Of a DNA stretch of 64,000 nucleotides, positions 35,988 to 45,466 are shown one piece after another. This DNA comes from JAFGXF01 sp963732595 (GTDB taxonomy: Bacteria; Chloroflexota; Anaerolineae; Anaerolineales; Anaerolineaceae), in NCBI GenBank assembly GCA_963732595.1, contig CAVSZZ010000002.1, positions 1 through 64,000 of the forward strand. The letters are read 5' to 3'. Position numbers and translations under genes: made by a program. The notes beneath the pieces were generated by a model. It had not been told where the DNA came from, did no database searches, and saw nothing but the letters and a program-made list of their open reading frames with translations. The first letter of the stretch is position 1. The number at the start of each line of letters is the position of its first letter.

Positions 35988-36971
35988 TTACTCCTGTACC
36001 GAGATCGTGATGACCACTTTGCCCCGGGCGTGGCCTTTTTCAAAATACCGAAAAGCTTCAGCTGTTTTACTTATCGGGTAGCATTCATCTATAACCGGTC
36101 TGATCTTTCCTTCTTCCAAAAGATCTCTTATGAAGAACAAATCTTTTTGATTTGCTTTTTTCATTTTGCTTGTCATCTTCCTACCATCGCTTTTTGACAT
36201 CAAGGGTCCCAGGAATAGTGACTGGAATGTTTGCGCTGGCGAACCACCCACGAAGACGTAAATGCCCTGGGGAGTTAAAGCACGCTTATACGCGGAAAGG
36301 GGATGATAACCATTCACGGCAAGGATGAGATCGTACTGCCGTCCATTTTGGGTGAAATCCTCTTTGGTGTAGTCAATGACGTGGTCTGCGCCGATCGAGC
36401 GCGCCATCTCCAAATTCCGCGTGCTGCACACGGCGGTCACTTCCGCTCCAAACGCCTTGGCAATCTGCACTGCAAACGTCCCCACCCCGCCAGACGCCCC
36501 GTTGATCAGAACCTTTAGCCCGGGCTGAATATGTCCTTGATCGCGCAAGCCTTGCAGGGCAGTGACGGCTGCCACGGGTACAGCCGCAGCTTCCTCAAAT
36601 GAAACATTGGACGGCTTTAGCGCCAAAGCGCTTTCAGGAACAGAAACATATTCGGCAAAACTACCACTGTCAAGACCAAAAATATCTCCGAACACCGCAT
36701 CCCCTGGCCGAAACTGTTTAACGTTTCTGCCAACTGCTTCAACGCACCCTGCAATGTCAGCACCGAGGATTGTGTTTTTAGGTTTGAACAGCCCAACGCC
36801 CGTCAGACGTAAGGGGAAAGGGTCGGCAGTCAGCAAATGCCAGTCCCCCGCGTTGATGGATGCTGCATGGACTTTTACCAGCACTTTTTCTTCATTGAGG
36901 ACAGGCTTTTTCACTTCTTCGAGATGAAGAACATCTGGCGGTCCATATTTTGTGTATACAATCGCTTTCAT
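35988..36971 (-). CDS. Quinone oxidoreductase-like NAD(P)-dependent dehydrogenase (copy 1)
   Basis: A 327-residue medium-chain dehydrogenase/reductase. The start is the ATG at 36971 (MKAIVYTKYGPPDVLHLEEV). The GroES-like N-terminal domain lacks the catalytic zinc cysteines, and the nucleotide motif VLINGASGGVGTFAVQIAKAFGAEVTAVCS is present, so it belongs to the zinc-independent QOR group. It probably reduces quinones or enones with NADPH. It is very similar to 41501-42478; both are cargo of LuxR cassettes. Confidence 0.88.
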   Translation of the reverse strand: MKAIVYTKYGPPDVLHLEEVKKPVLNEEKVLVKVHAASINAGDWHLLTADPFPLRLTGVGLFKPKNTILGADIAGCVEAVGRNVKQFRPGDAVFGDIFGLDSGSFAEYVSVPESALALKPSNVSFEEAAAVPVAAVTALQGLRDQGHIQPGLKVLINGASGGVGTFAVQIAKAFGAEVTAVCSTRNLEMARSIGADHVIDYTKEDFTQNGRQYDLILAVNGYHPLSAYKRALTPQGIYVFVGGSPAQTFQSLFLGPLMSKSDGRKMTSKMKKANQKDLFFIRDLLEEGKIRPVIDECYPISKTAEAFRYFEKGHARGKVVITISVQE

Positions 36972-37043
36972 TTTATCTCCTTGAGTAATACAATACCTTC
37001 GCCAATCCATACCTGAACGAAGGTATTGTGTTTGTTAGATTTA

Positions 37044-37478
37044 TTATGAGGGCTGACCTTCAGGGTTATTCCATTTCCAAGCGTACCAAACAACCAGTAA
37101 GGCACACACAAGTTGGCCGGTGGCCCAGACTATCTCATAACCAGCGGATCGCGATACAAAACCTAAAATCCAAAAAGCAAGAATAATCAGGCCATAGAAT
37201 ATGCCTATGATGCGGTTTGCCCAGCGACTCACGGGAGACTTCAACTTCAGGGTCAAGACACACATAAAAATGTGACCCACAAATAGTATTGCCATTACTG
37301 ACAATATTTCGGAGCTTACTCCTAAAAGTTTGGTCATCCCACTCAAACGGTAGGTATCCCCATTTAAACTACTTAACATTCCAGCTACCCATAACACTGC
37401 AAGGATGATCCTCACATCCAGCACATTTCTTGCGATCTCTCTGTTTGTCCCATGGGGAATTCCTTTGGTCGTATTCAT
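37044..37478 (-). CDS. DUF6326-like membrane protein (copy 2) with shared N-terminal tag
   Basis: A 144-residue protein with four helices (VRIILAVLWVAGMLSSLNGDTYRL; ILSVMAILFVGHIFMCVLTLK; RWANRIIGIFYGLIILAFWILGF; GQLVCALLVVWYAWKW). The first residues MNTTKGIPHGTN closely match MNTTKGSPLGTN of the unrelated DUF4386 protein at 45466. The DNA upstream is also nearly the same, so these N-termini were probably inherited from one ancestral cassette. It lies between the small conserved protein and the QOR-like gene. Function unknown. Confidence 0.65.
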   Translation of the reverse strand: MNTTKGIPHGTNREIARNVLDVRIILAVLWVAGMLSSLNGDTYRLSGMTKLLGVSSEILSVMAILFVGHIFMCVLTLKLKSPVSRWANRIIGIFYGLIILAFWILGFVSRSAGYEIVWATGQLVCALLVVWYAWKWNNPEGQPS

Positions 37479-37626
37479 TTTTATCTCCTTTTATGAACGA
37501 TATGGAAGAGTTTCATTAATTTGGACTTGAATAAAATTGTGGTCGCCACCCGGTTAGTGGGGGTTGAAATGGGCTGGAAATGGCATCAAAGGCATATCTC
37601 CTTTCCGTGTAGCTTTTACCCAATTA
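37479..37626. repeat. Conserved intergenic leader, copy A
   Basis: The ~148-bp gap between the small conserved protein and the cargo gene is about 85% identical by eye to 45467-45616. Shared strings include GTGGTCGCCACCCGGTTA, GGGGGTTGAAATGGGCTGG and TACTATTTGACAT. It could hold an RNA structure, a processing site or a recombination point. Confidence 0.75.
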
Positions 37627-37899
37627 CTATTTGACATTTGACTGTTCCCCCTGGCTATGTTCGACAGAACTGACCGAGACCAACGGCATCCCCAAATCAC
37701 GCACTTTTTTGAGCAAGCCATGCAACGCGGCCTGGTCGACCACGGGTCCGGTTAAGAGCGTATCGCCGTCCTCTTCCAGCGTGATGGTCAGGCCCTCAAA
37801 CCATTCGGCCCACTGGTCATCCAGGTGCCCCTTGAGACGGATTTCGTAGCACTGAGGCTGGTTATGTTTTTCGTCGAATGTTTGTTTGTCACTCATCAT
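37627..37899 (-). CDS. Small conserved protein of the LuxR cassette (copy 2)
   Basis: A 90-residue protein. The core CYEIRLKGHLDDQWAEWFEGLTITLEEDGDTLLTGPVVDQAALHGLLKKVRDLGMPLVSV is nearly the same as copies 1 and 3, whereas the N- and C-terminal ends differ (C-terminal HSQGEQSNVK). Strong conservation of the core across paralogous loci points to selected function, perhaps binding a partner common to all three. It is first in the operon behind the promoter at 37938. Confidence 0.8.
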   Translation of the reverse strand: MMSDKQTFDEKHNQPQCYEIRLKGHLDDQWAEWFEGLTITLEEDGDTLLTGPVVDQAALHGLLKKVRDLGMPLVSVSSVEHSQGEQSNVK

Positions 37900-37937
37900 T
37901 CGCCTCGCGTTTTTCCTTTCGTTGTTTATCTGCCCAA

Positions 37938-37995
37938 AGGATACCGCTCGATGTGGTGAGGTGTCATCACTATATGTGTTGATTGATGTGTTGAT
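37938..37995 (-). promoter_or_regulatory. Promoter and operator of LuxR cassette 2
   Basis: -35 ATGACA (37962-37967), 18-bp spacer, -10 TATCCT (37938-37943). The inverted half-sites are ATCAC...GTGTTGAT around 37966-37983, and a second GTGTTGAT lies exactly 12 bp on (37988-37995). The half-site differs from cassette 1 (GTGTTGAT against GTGA-type), while -35, spacer and -10 are kept, as expected if each LuxR copy reads its own site. Confidence 0.75.
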
Positions 37996-38026
37996 TCTTA
38001 ATCGGGAGGTTGTGATGGAAAAAAAA

Positions 38027-38060
38027 GCCCTGGCAGGTGGTTCGAACCACGTGCCAGGGC
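38027..38060 (-). terminator. Rho-independent terminator of LuxR gene 2
   Basis: Long stem GCCCTGGCA/TGCCAGGGC with an inner GTGGTT/AACCAC pair, followed leftward by TTTTTT. It lies 24 bp after the LuxR stop and directly upstream of the cassette 2 promoter. Confidence 0.88.
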
Positions 38061-38083
38061 CAGAGGTGAAGATTGCGTATCAG

Positions 38084-40791
38084 CTATAACAAATCGAGTT
38101 CCTCAGCGCGGCTGACGGCCGCCCGGCGGTTGTTCACTCCCATCTTGTTGTAAATGTTATTGGTATGGGTGCGCAGAGTGTGGAGCGAGACGATCAGTTG
38201 TTGGGCGATTTCCGGGCCGCTTAATTCGGTGCGGAGCAGCTTGAGCACTTCCAGCTCGCGTTCACTCAGCGGCTCGATCATGTCTGATTTTTGATGGATG
38301 ACACTTGCACCTCGCTGCGCTTGGTGCAGTGCAGGTGTTGCTGATTTTGGCGCAGCCACCGGTTGTGAAAAGGCAGCCAGGAGTTTGTCCGCATAACCGC
38401 TCAGCGGATGATCTCGATTGCGCGATTGTTTTTCAATCAACAATCGCATCGCTTCACCTTCATCCACGAATATGTGAACATAGCCTTCCGGCTCAGCCAA
38501 GGCCAGGGCGCGTTCCAGCGCGGCGAGAGCCTGGGGGTGATTGCCCTGCGCCTCGTGTGCCAGCGCCTGCACCAGCAGAATGTCGAGCGCGCTGCCCCGG
38601 CGCTTTTGCGCTTCGGCGGCTTGCAACAGGCGTGTGAGCAGGGCGTTGACCAGCGGGTTGGTTATTTCCAGCCGGGCCAGGGTGAGGTGCTCGAACTCAT
38701 GCAAGTAGCTGACTTCATCTGCCAGCGAAAGCCCGCGTTCTGCCGCCCACGCCTGGGCTTTATCAGGCCGCCCCTGTTTGAGATAGATGCGTGCTTTCAG
38801 GGCCGCAATGGGGCGCAGGTCAGGCACGAGGGTTTGGATATAGACCCGTTTGGCCTCGTCGAGCAGGGCCAGGGCGGTTTCCAGATCGCCTGCGGCCTCT
38901 CTCAATTGGGCCTGAGCCACAGTCCAGCGGTACAGCCAATCCACCAGGGTGGTTTGCAGACCCAATTCGGCGGCTCGTTTCAAGTGATGAGCGGCGAGGG
39001 TGTCATCTCCCCGCTGACGGTAGATCATGGACAGGCCGAGATGATGGTGGGCAGTGATGTGTTCAGCCTCCGGGCCGTGTTGGGCGGCCAGTTGTAAGGC
39101 ATCCTGATAGGTCCGCTCGGCCTCGCTCAGGCTCCCCAGACCCACCAGCAGGTCAGCTACAGCAAAGGCGCTGGCAACCACCATGACGTGATTGCCCATC
39201 TGGGTCAATCTCTCCATCGAATCACAAATCCCCTGGATGGCCGATTCCAGGTTGCCGCTGGCCCAGTGGATGACCTCCAATATGGTGGTGGCCCGGGCGC
39301 GCCGGTCAAAGTCATCTTCGGGGATGAGTTGGAGCGCCAGTTCGGCGTATTTCACCGTTGCGGCGGGATCGCCCTGCACCTGGGCGTTGTAGGCGCGGGT
39401 CAAAGCGATCATCGCTGGCAGGGGTTTACGCTGCGCTTCGTTCGCTAATTCCGAACCATCCAGGCATCGTTCAGCGTCCTGCAGGCGCAACTCGCTGGCC
39501 TCCAGTTCGCCGGTATCCGTAAATGCCTGGGCAATCTGGGTACAGAGCACAGGCCTGGTGCGGATCAGCTCGTCTGGCAGCTTCTTCACCCAGCCAAGCC
39601 AGGCGGCAGACTGGAAACTTTCATTCATGCCCTGCCAGGCCGCTTCAGCCAACCCCGCCGCCCGGACAAAATCCCCGGCTGCGATGGCGTGGTGAAACGC
39701 CGCGCCCAGGTCGCCGTTCTCTTCATGCCACTGGCTGGCGCGCAGGTGGAATTCGGCGAATTCTTTGGGTTTTCCCAGGCGCTGGCGCAGCAAATCGCCA
39801 AAGAGATGGTGATAGCGATACCAGCGCCGCTCGTTATCCAGCGGGACGATGAACAGGTTGGCGTGTTCGAGATATTCCAGGGTTTCCTGCCCGGAAGCAG
39901 AAGGAGAACCCAAAACGGCGTCACAGAGGGGTCCGCACATGCGGTCGAGGATGGATGTTCGCAGCAGAAAAGTCTGAATGCTTTCGGGCTGCTGTTGCAG
40001 GACTTCTTCAACCAGATAGTCCAGCACGAAATGGTGACTGCCGGTGAAAGATTGGATGAAGCTGGTGGTGTCTTGATGTCCCTGCATGGAAATGCGCGGC
40101 TAATTGCAGGCCGGCAATCCAGCCTTCGGTGCGGGTTTCCAAGTGCGGCGATGTCTTCCGCCGAGAGGTTCAGGCCCATCACCTGGTTGAGAAACTCGGC
40201 GGCTTCGGAGGGGGTAAAACGCAGGTCGGCGGCGCGCAGTTCAGTCAATTGGCCGCGGGCGCGTAACCGGGCCAGCGGTAGATGTGGATCCTCACGGGTG
40301 GTGATGACCAGGTGCATCTGGGGCGGCAGGTGCTCGAGCAGAAAGGTGAGGGCTTCGTCAACCGGTTTGGAATCGATCACATGGTAGTCGTCAAGGACGA
40401 GGATGAAATGGTCCGGGATGGTGGTGATCTCGTTGAGCAGGATTGTCAGAATCGATTCGATGGACGGTGGCTGAGGGGATTGGAGCATCTTCAACGCCCC
40501 TGCTCCGATATTCGCCGCAATCGTCTGCAAAGCCGCGACGAGGTATGTCAGAAAGCGCTGTGGGTCGTTATCGCCTTCGTCCAGCGACAGCCAGGCAACC
40601 GGTTGCCCGCAACTTGCAACCCATTCGCTGACCAGCGTGGTTTTACCAAACCCGGCGGGGGCAGAGATGAGGGTCAGTTTGCAGCTCGCAGTGAGACCCT
40701 CGTTCAGCCGCTCGATCAGTCGCGGGCGCAGAACAATTTTAAGCCGAGGTAGGGGGATATAAAGTTTAGTGGCCAGGATCGGCGTGGGCAT
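38084..40791 (-). CDS. MalT-type LuxR family regulator (copy 2), frameshifted
   Basis: It has the same domain order as copy 1. The start MPTPILATKLYIPLPRLK (ATG 40791), Walker A SAPAGFGKTTLVSEW, FILVLDDYHVIDSKP and TTREDPHLPLARLRARGQL are in one frame. The TPR region and HTH (EPLSERELEVLKLLRTELSGPEIAQQLIVSLHTLRTHTNNIYNKMGVNNRRAAV) are in another. Comparison with copies 1 and 3 places two one-base insertions near 40100 and 40141, in the segment coding for ALETRTEGWIAGLQ. The linker before the HTH carries an extra ATPALHQAQRGAS-like stretch encoded by a palindromic insert (38301-38339). The gene may be a recent pseudogene or carry sequencing errors; its promoter and target site are intact. Confidence 0.85.
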
Positions 40792-40803
40792 GGGTCAAGT
40801 ATA
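40792..40803 (-). promoter_or_regulatory. Leaderless-type promoter of LuxR gene 2
   Basis: -10 TATACT (40798-40803) in CTGTATACTTG, six bases before the ATG at 40791. Same spacing as at LuxR genes 1 and 3. Confidence 0.65.
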
Positions 40804-40858
40804 CAGTAAACCCCCAAAATGCAAACAACGGCGAAACCGCTGTCTGATTGGAGGCTGT

Positions 40859-41455
40859 TTAGGCGCGCCACTTCCCTGAAACTGCAGACAACATCAGCCA
40901 GGGCTCTATGACGATATTTATCGCTATATGGGCAAATATACAGGGCCCCAAATTACGTCCGCCTGCGAGATAAATGATAGCCAGAAAGATCCCTAGAATT
41001 GACGTCGATATAATCGCCGGAAGCGTAGCCTTGAAGTCGCGCTTTGCGAGTAGTGTCCAACTGGCATGGACTAAACCAAATGCGACTCCTGATAACAAGA
41101 CCTGGATTATGGGAGCGAATCCTCCAGACATAAGTACATCCATGGCCCAACGTCGAAAGAAGACCTCTTCGACGATGCCACCGACCACTGCCGAGAGGAT
41201 CCCCAGGAGTTTAAATAGGGAGATTTCGCGCTGCATACTTGCAACAAAAGGGATCGCTTTCATTGTGTATAAAACATAGGCGATTGCTGTGATCGTGGCG
41301 AGTATCCACGCTAACGGTGGAGCTATTGTCTCTCTCTCGAAGCCGAGGTTTTGAAACATTGGGATTGGATGCCAAAAAAGACTCATCGCCAATGGGCTGA
41401 ACATTATTAGCGTTACTGCACCTAAAATCAATGCGGTTTTTCTTCGATCAGTCAT
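40859..41455 (-). CDS. CPBP family intramembrane metalloprotease
   Basis: A 198-residue membrane protein from the internal methionine MTDRRKTALILG, which has a GGAAGTGAG site upstream; an alternative start adds seven residues. It is short for the family, but the motifs are present: GGIVEEVFFRRWAMDVL (EExxxR), GVAFGLVHASWTLL (FxxxH) and IFAHIAINIVI. It is the last gene of the third cassette, 45 bp after the QOR-like gene, and lies 68 bp from the LuxR gene 2 start. Confidence 0.8.
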   Translation of the reverse strand: MTDRRKTALILGAVTLIMFSPLAMSLFWHPIPMFQNLGFERETIAPPLAWILATITAIAYVLYTMKAIPFVASMQREISLFKLLGILSAVVGGIVEEVFFRRWAMDVLMSGGFAPIIQVLLSGVAFGLVHASWTLLAKRDFKATLPAIISTSILGIFLAIIYLAGGRNLGPCIFAHIAINIVIEPWLMLSAVSGKWRA

Positions 41456-41500
41456 TTTTTTACTCACTTCCTTCAACCATTGGTTGAATTACATAGATGA

Positions 41501-42478
41501 TCAGACCACACTTATGACGACTTTTCCCTTGGGATGTTCTTTCTCAAAATACCAGAAAGCTTCAGGAGTTTTGCTTAATGGGTAACATCCATCGATAACC
41601 GGCATGATTTTCCCGGATTCAAGGAGCTCTTTAATAAAGTTCAGGTCTTTTTGACTTTGCACCAGCGATGCGATAACTATTTTCTGCCCCCCGGTATTGG
41701 AATTTCTTTTCTTATTGCTCGCTGCCTGGAAGAGTTGAAACATCGAGCCACCGGCAACGACATAGGTTCCTTGCGGTTTTAAAGCACGAAGATAATCTGA
41801 AATCGGATGATATCCGTTCACAGCCAGGATCAGGTCATACTGCTGCCCGTTTTTGGTGAAATCTTCTTTTTTGTAATCAATAACGTGGTCTGCCCCAAGT
41901 GACCGCACCGTCTCCAGATTCCGCGTGCTGCACACCGCGGTGACTTCCGCCCCGAATGCTTTGGCGATCTGCACGGCAAATGTTCCCACACCACCAGATG
42001 CGCCATTAATCATAACCGTTTGCCCTCGTTGAATGTTTCCATCGTCGCGTAAACCCTGTAGGGCAGTCATTGCCGCCAACGGTACAGCCGCAGCCTGCTC
42101 GAACGTTAGATTGACTGGTTTCAGTGCTATTGCATTTTCATTGGTACAGACATACTCGGCAAAAGTGCCACGACCGGTTGCACTGGGTAAGTACCCAAAA
42201 ACCTCATCTCCTGGCTTAAACTGCTTGACGCTACTGCCAACCGCCTCGACCCGCCCGGCAACATCACCCCCGAGTATCTTGTTTTTGGGTTGAAGGAAGC
42301 CTCCCGGCCTCAGGCGAATAAAAAACGGATTTGCTCGCATCATGCGCCAGTCACGCGAATTTATGGATGCCGCATGGATTTTGATCAGGACTTCTTCATC
42401 CTGGGGAATGGGTTTTACCACCTCCTTGAGTTGAAGAACATCCGGTGAACCGTATTTCGGACAGACAATCGCTTTCAT
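41501..42478 (-). CDS. Quinone oxidoreductase-like NAD(P)-dependent dehydrogenase (copy 2)
   Basis: A 325-residue paralogue of 35988-36971: MKAIVCPKYGSPDVLQLKEVVKPI, then VMINGASGGVGTFAVQIAKAFGAEVTAVCSTRNLETVRSLGADHVIDYKKEDF, which is nearly the same as the other copy. It belongs to the zinc-independent QOR group. A GGAGGTGTG site precedes the ATG at 42478; a GTG six bases upstream overlaps the previous stop. Presence in two of three cassettes suggests that the regulated response involves quinone or enone detoxification (inference). Confidence 0.88.
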   Translation of the reverse strand: MKAIVCPKYGSPDVLQLKEVVKPIPQDEEVLIKIHAASINSRDWRMMRANPFFIRLRPGGFLQPKNKILGGDVAGRVEAVGSSVKQFKPGDEVFGYLPSATGRGTFAEYVCTNENAIALKPVNLTFEQAAAVPLAAMTALQGLRDDGNIQRGQTVMINGASGGVGTFAVQIAKAFGAEVTAVCSTRNLETVRSLGADHVIDYKKEDFTKNGQQYDLILAVNGYHPISDYLRALKPQGTYVVAGGSMFQLFQAASNKKRNSNTGGQKIVIASLVQSQKDLNFIKELLESGKIMPVIDGCYPLSKTPEAFWYFEKEHPKGKVVISVV

Positions 42479-42480
42479 GA

Positions 42481-42936
42481 TCACACACCTCCAGTGAGCT
42501 TATCATATCGATAACCAATAACAATTCCAAGTGTGAGAAACCTTGGCAAGTTCATGCCTGTGTCAATTAAAAGGTAGACGGTGGCATTGCCTGGATTGCC
42601 CAGGGTTGTAAGGACTTCGATCATGAGCATGGTAACAAGGCTGAGAGTCAATGCCTTTAAGATGGGATTCTTTGTTGGGATCTTATCAAAGAAACGCAGC
42701 AGCAAATAGCTGACCCAGCATCCGATCACCAGACCGCCAACCAAAGCTTCAACAAGAGCCAATGGTAGATAAGAAATCGAGAAAGCAGCTCTATACTCGG
42801 CAGAAATGGGAGAAAGGGATAATGCGAAGTCAACTATCCAGAAGGCTGCGCCTCCCGCAACGGTCAGTTTCCATAGTTCCTTGTGGATCCCGTGTGACAT
42901 CTGGCGCTGCCTTCGATCTGCGGCCTGGGTTTCCAT
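42481..42936 (-). CDS. Small membrane protein, tandem paralogue 2
   Basis: A 151-residue protein with four helices, starting at METQAADRRQRQMSHG (ATG 42936). A core EYRAAFSISYLPLALVEALVGGLVIGCWVSYLLLRFFDKIPTKNPILKALTLSLVTML is about 60% the same as the adjacent upstream gene, so the two arose by tandem duplication. I know no named family for it. The charged FFDKIPTKNPILK segment lies between helices 2 and 3. It lies ten bases after its paralogue in the third cassette. Confidence 0.65.
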   Translation of the reverse strand: METQAADRRQRQMSHGIHKELWKLTVAGGAAFWIVDFALSLSPISAEYRAAFSISYLPLALVEALVGGLVIGCWVSYLLLRFFDKIPTKNPILKALTLSLVTMLMIEVLTTLGNPGNATVYLLIDTGMNLPRFLTLGIVIGYRYDKLTGGV

Positions 42937-42946
42937 GGTTGTCCAC

Positions 42947-43423
42947 CTATTCCGCCTGAGTTGACTTGGTAGCATTTACGGAAGTAGCGAATCTTTTGTA
43001 CAGCCGGCTGTATAGATAGCCAATACCTATTCCAAGGGCGAGAATCCTCAGGAAGTTGATGATTGTGCCAATGAGAAAGTACCGCAAGACATCACCCGTC
43101 GCGAGATAACTTGAAGGACCTCCGATCGAGATCGTGACCAGGATGAGAACGATAAAGCTCAGGATCATGGATTTGAGAATGGGATTCCTTGTCGGGATCT
43201 TGTCAAAGAATCGAAGCAGGAAATAACTGACGCACAGTCCGATGATCAGGCCACCCACCAGGGCTTCAAGCAGCATGGGAAAATATGAAATAGACATGGC
43301 AGCTCGATACTCGGCAGCGATGGGGGTTCGGGAAATTGCGAAATTAGCCAACCAGAAGGCCAATCCTCCCGCGATAACCAGTATTGGCAATTTTCTCCAG
43401 ATACTTTTTGATTGGATTTTCAT
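42947..43423 (-). CDS. Small membrane protein, tandem paralogue 1
   Basis: A 158-residue four-helix protein: LPILVIAGGLAFWLANFAISRTPIAAEYRAAMSISYFPMLLEALVGGLIIGLCVSYFLLRFFDKIPTRNPILKSM. The same order of helices and the same loop as the next gene. The C-terminal tail (LYKRFATSVNATKSTQAE) is its own. Function unknown. It lies between a DUF4386 gene and its paralogue within the third cassette operon. Confidence 0.65.
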   Translation of the reverse strand: MKIQSKSIWRKLPILVIAGGLAFWLANFAISRTPIAAEYRAAMSISYFPMLLEALVGGLIIGLCVSYFLLRFFDKIPTRNPILKSMILSFIVLILVTISIGGPSSYLATGDVLRYFLIGTIINFLRILALGIGIGYLYSRLYKRFATSVNATKSTQAE

Positions 43424-43451
43424 TTTCTATTCCTTTTTTTATTATCGTTAT

Positions 43452-44123
43452 TTATTTTTGTTGCTTTACACCCATGATGAAGAGCCACAAAGAAAGGGAA
43501 ACTTCCGCAATAAGACTAACCACCATAAATGGGGTCGATATTCCCTCGTAGCCCGGCAATAGGAAACGCTGACAAACCACGATCAGAAGACCAAAACCAT
43601 CGGCAATCAACAGTATGCCAATGATTTTTGGTAGATATTTCGACTTGAAAACCAGATAACCGAGAGGAAAGAGCCAGAAACCATAGGGTATCTGGGCGAC
43701 AATATATCCATTTTTGTATAAATTAACAAATAACATCGCCAGCGCTTGCAGCTGATCTGGCTGAAATACTTTCAAATAATCAGCTCCGCTCAAAAGCAGC
43801 AGTCCGGCAAACAGATCAAGCATGCTTAAGCACCATACAACAAACCCGGCCAGGTTTAATAACAGGAATAGTAAAGCAAGGTCTTTATTAACCGATTTCA
43901 ATAACACGTACAGATACCAGGCCGCCAAAAGAAAAAAAACAACCGAGAACAGACTGATTACAAAACCGATACGAAATTGCGATGCACGAGTCATCATGTG
44001 ATCGACCGTTACCTGGGCATCCACGAATACAAAGCGGCCAAATCGATTTGCGATGACCGATGTCACAACATACAAGAGGTAGAGAAATCCTGTGATCCTT
44101 GCAGTCTTATTGATTGAATTCAT
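43452..44123 (-). CDS. DUF4386 family membrane protein
   Basis: A 223-residue protein: TARITGFLYLLYVVTSVIANRFG, VDHMMTRASQFRIGFVISLFSVVFFLLAAWYLYVLLKSVNKDLALLFLLLN, LYKNGYIVAQIPYGFWLFPLGYLVFKSKYLPKIIGILLIADGFG. It resembles 26931-27647 and belongs to the DUF4386 group with the LVFKSxxLPKIxGILL signature. Four-base overlap with the upstream gene. Function unknown; presence in two cassettes marks it as recurring cargo. Confidence 0.85.
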   Translation of the reverse strand: MNSINKTARITGFLYLLYVVTSVIANRFGRFVFVDAQVTVDHMMTRASQFRIGFVISLFSVVFFLLAAWYLYVLLKSVNKDLALLFLLLNLAGFVVWCLSMLDLFAGLLLLSGADYLKVFQPDQLQALAMLFVNLYKNGYIVAQIPYGFWLFPLGYLVFKSKYLPKIIGILLIADGFGLLIVVCQRFLLPGYEGISTPFMVVSLIAEVSLSLWLFIMGVKQQK

Positions 44124-44554
44124 TTTTTATCTCCCTTGAATAGAGAATAGCCCGACAAACCAATGCCCACAACGTATAAGACGCTCTGAACAACATTCAG
44201 CTGCCAGCGTGCGTTTCCGATTCGTGCGGACGCGATGGAGGCCATCACTTCTACAAAACCGATCACGAACAGCAAAACCCAGAAGGCCCATTTTTGACCG
44301 GCGAGCAGGTTTTTGCGGATGAGCGACCAAACCAGCACCGAGAGAGCCACCGAGCAAGAGTTGTACAGGATCGTCAAAGCATTGAGTGATGCAATGGTCT
44401 TGGCAGACAGGCTGGCGATTTCAGATTTTTCAAAGACCAGCGCCAGAATCGGTGAGTTTGCGTTGAAAATGACAACACTGGTCAATATCGCGAAGGCGAA
44501 TAGAAAATTGATCCCGCTCCAGATTGATAGAACTGTCGAACCTTTTTTTAACAT
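44120..44554 (-). CDS. Membrane protein of unknown family
   Basis: A 144-residue protein with four helices (IWSGINFLFAFAILTSVVIFN; ALTILYNSCSVALSVLVWSLI; WAFWVLLFVIGFVEVMASI; VVQSVLYVVGIGLSGYSLF). No family was recognised with confidence. The order of helices and the LLAGQKWAFWVLLFVIG segment recall small DoxX- or DUF-type integral proteins. An AGGAGAA site precedes the ATG. It overlaps the next DUF4386 gene by four bases, so the two are translated together. Confidence 0.6.
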   Translation of the reverse strand: MLKKGSTVLSIWSGINFLFAFAILTSVVIFNANSPILALVFEKSEIASLSAKTIASLNALTILYNSCSVALSVLVWSLIRKNLLAGQKWAFWVLLFVIGFVEVMASIASARIGNARWQLNVVQSVLYVVGIGLSGYSLFKGDKK

Positions 44555-44698
44555 TTAGTTTTCTCCTCGTGAGATGTTCTGCCCGCTTATTAAGTTCTGT
44601 TTCACGAGCATTAATATGGACCTGATCGCGGAGAGGCTCAGGGAGGGTCTTCAGCCCTCCCTCTCCCCTATAATGCAAATCTATGCCGAGCTCAAAAG

Positions 44699-45466
44699 CT
44701 AGTTCGTCTCTGTTTTCGCAGACAGAGAAGCGACTGCAGCTGGATTGAACCCTTTAACGATCAGCCAAACAGCCAGAGCAATTTCCTGCAGAAAGATGGA
44801 AAACGCCAAGGTAATGTAGCTGGTAATAGGGTTACCGCTGAACAAGGACAACACGCACGCGATCGTCAGGGAGGTGATCGCGGCGATACCGAAGCCCGAC
44901 AGCCATCGGGGAATGAGCCGTGACTGGAAGAACAGGTAGTTGTACATGAAGCTACCCACGCAGAAGGCGAACACCCCAAGCAGCGACGCAGCCCAGAGGC
45001 GTACGCTCACCAACGAATCGCCGATAGCCTGAAGCGACGCATGATCGACAGCTCCCGCTGCTGCGAACTGCTGGCTGAGTTTCAGCAGGGCCAGCAGGCA
45101 TACGAGGCCGACCATGTAAAAGGCCGTCTCCAGGGTCCTGAAGACAACAGATCCAAGGGCCAGACCCGCATTCGCCCGCTTCATGACCGGATACATCGCG
45201 ATGGCTATGCCGACACATGCAAAGGCGGAGACGATCTTGGCAAGCGCTCCCGCAGCCACCAGGTCGGCATGTGCGGAGAGCTGGATGAGATAGTCCGCGC
45301 CGGTCAGAGCAGGTATGAGCGCATCGCCTGTGAAAGTGGCGACGTCCGCGATGATGAAGAGCGCGCCTGCAATGATCGCAATCTTTCGAAACGAAAGTTT
45401 TACTTTTGGATCTATTCCGGTAGTCGATTTGTTTGTCCCAAGGGGACTTCCTTTGGTCGTGTTCAT
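44699..45466 (-). CDS. DUF4386 family membrane protein with shared N-terminal tag
   Basis: A 255-residue protein. After the tag MNTTKGSPLGTNKSTTG comes a DUF4386 body: IAIIAGALFIIADVATFTGDAL, SVVFRTLETAFYMVGLVCLLALL, LIPRWLSGFGIAAITSLTIACVLSLF, LQEIALAVWLIVKGFNPAA. It is paralogous to 27796-28515 in its body but shares its N-terminus and upstream DNA with the unrelated 37044-37478 gene. The ATG has an AGGAGAAAG site. It is the first cargo gene of the third cassette. Confidence 0.85.
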   Translation of the reverse strand: MNTTKGSPLGTNKSTTGIDPKVKLSFRKIAIIAGALFIIADVATFTGDALIPALTGADYLIQLSAHADLVAAGALAKIVSAFACVGIAIAMYPVMKRANAGLALGSVVFRTLETAFYMVGLVCLLALLKLSQQFAAAGAVDHASLQAIGDSLVSVRLWAASLLGVFAFCVGSFMYNYLFFQSRLIPRWLSGFGIAAITSLTIACVLSLFSGNPITSYITLAFSIFLQEIALAVWLIVKGFNPAAVASLSAKTETN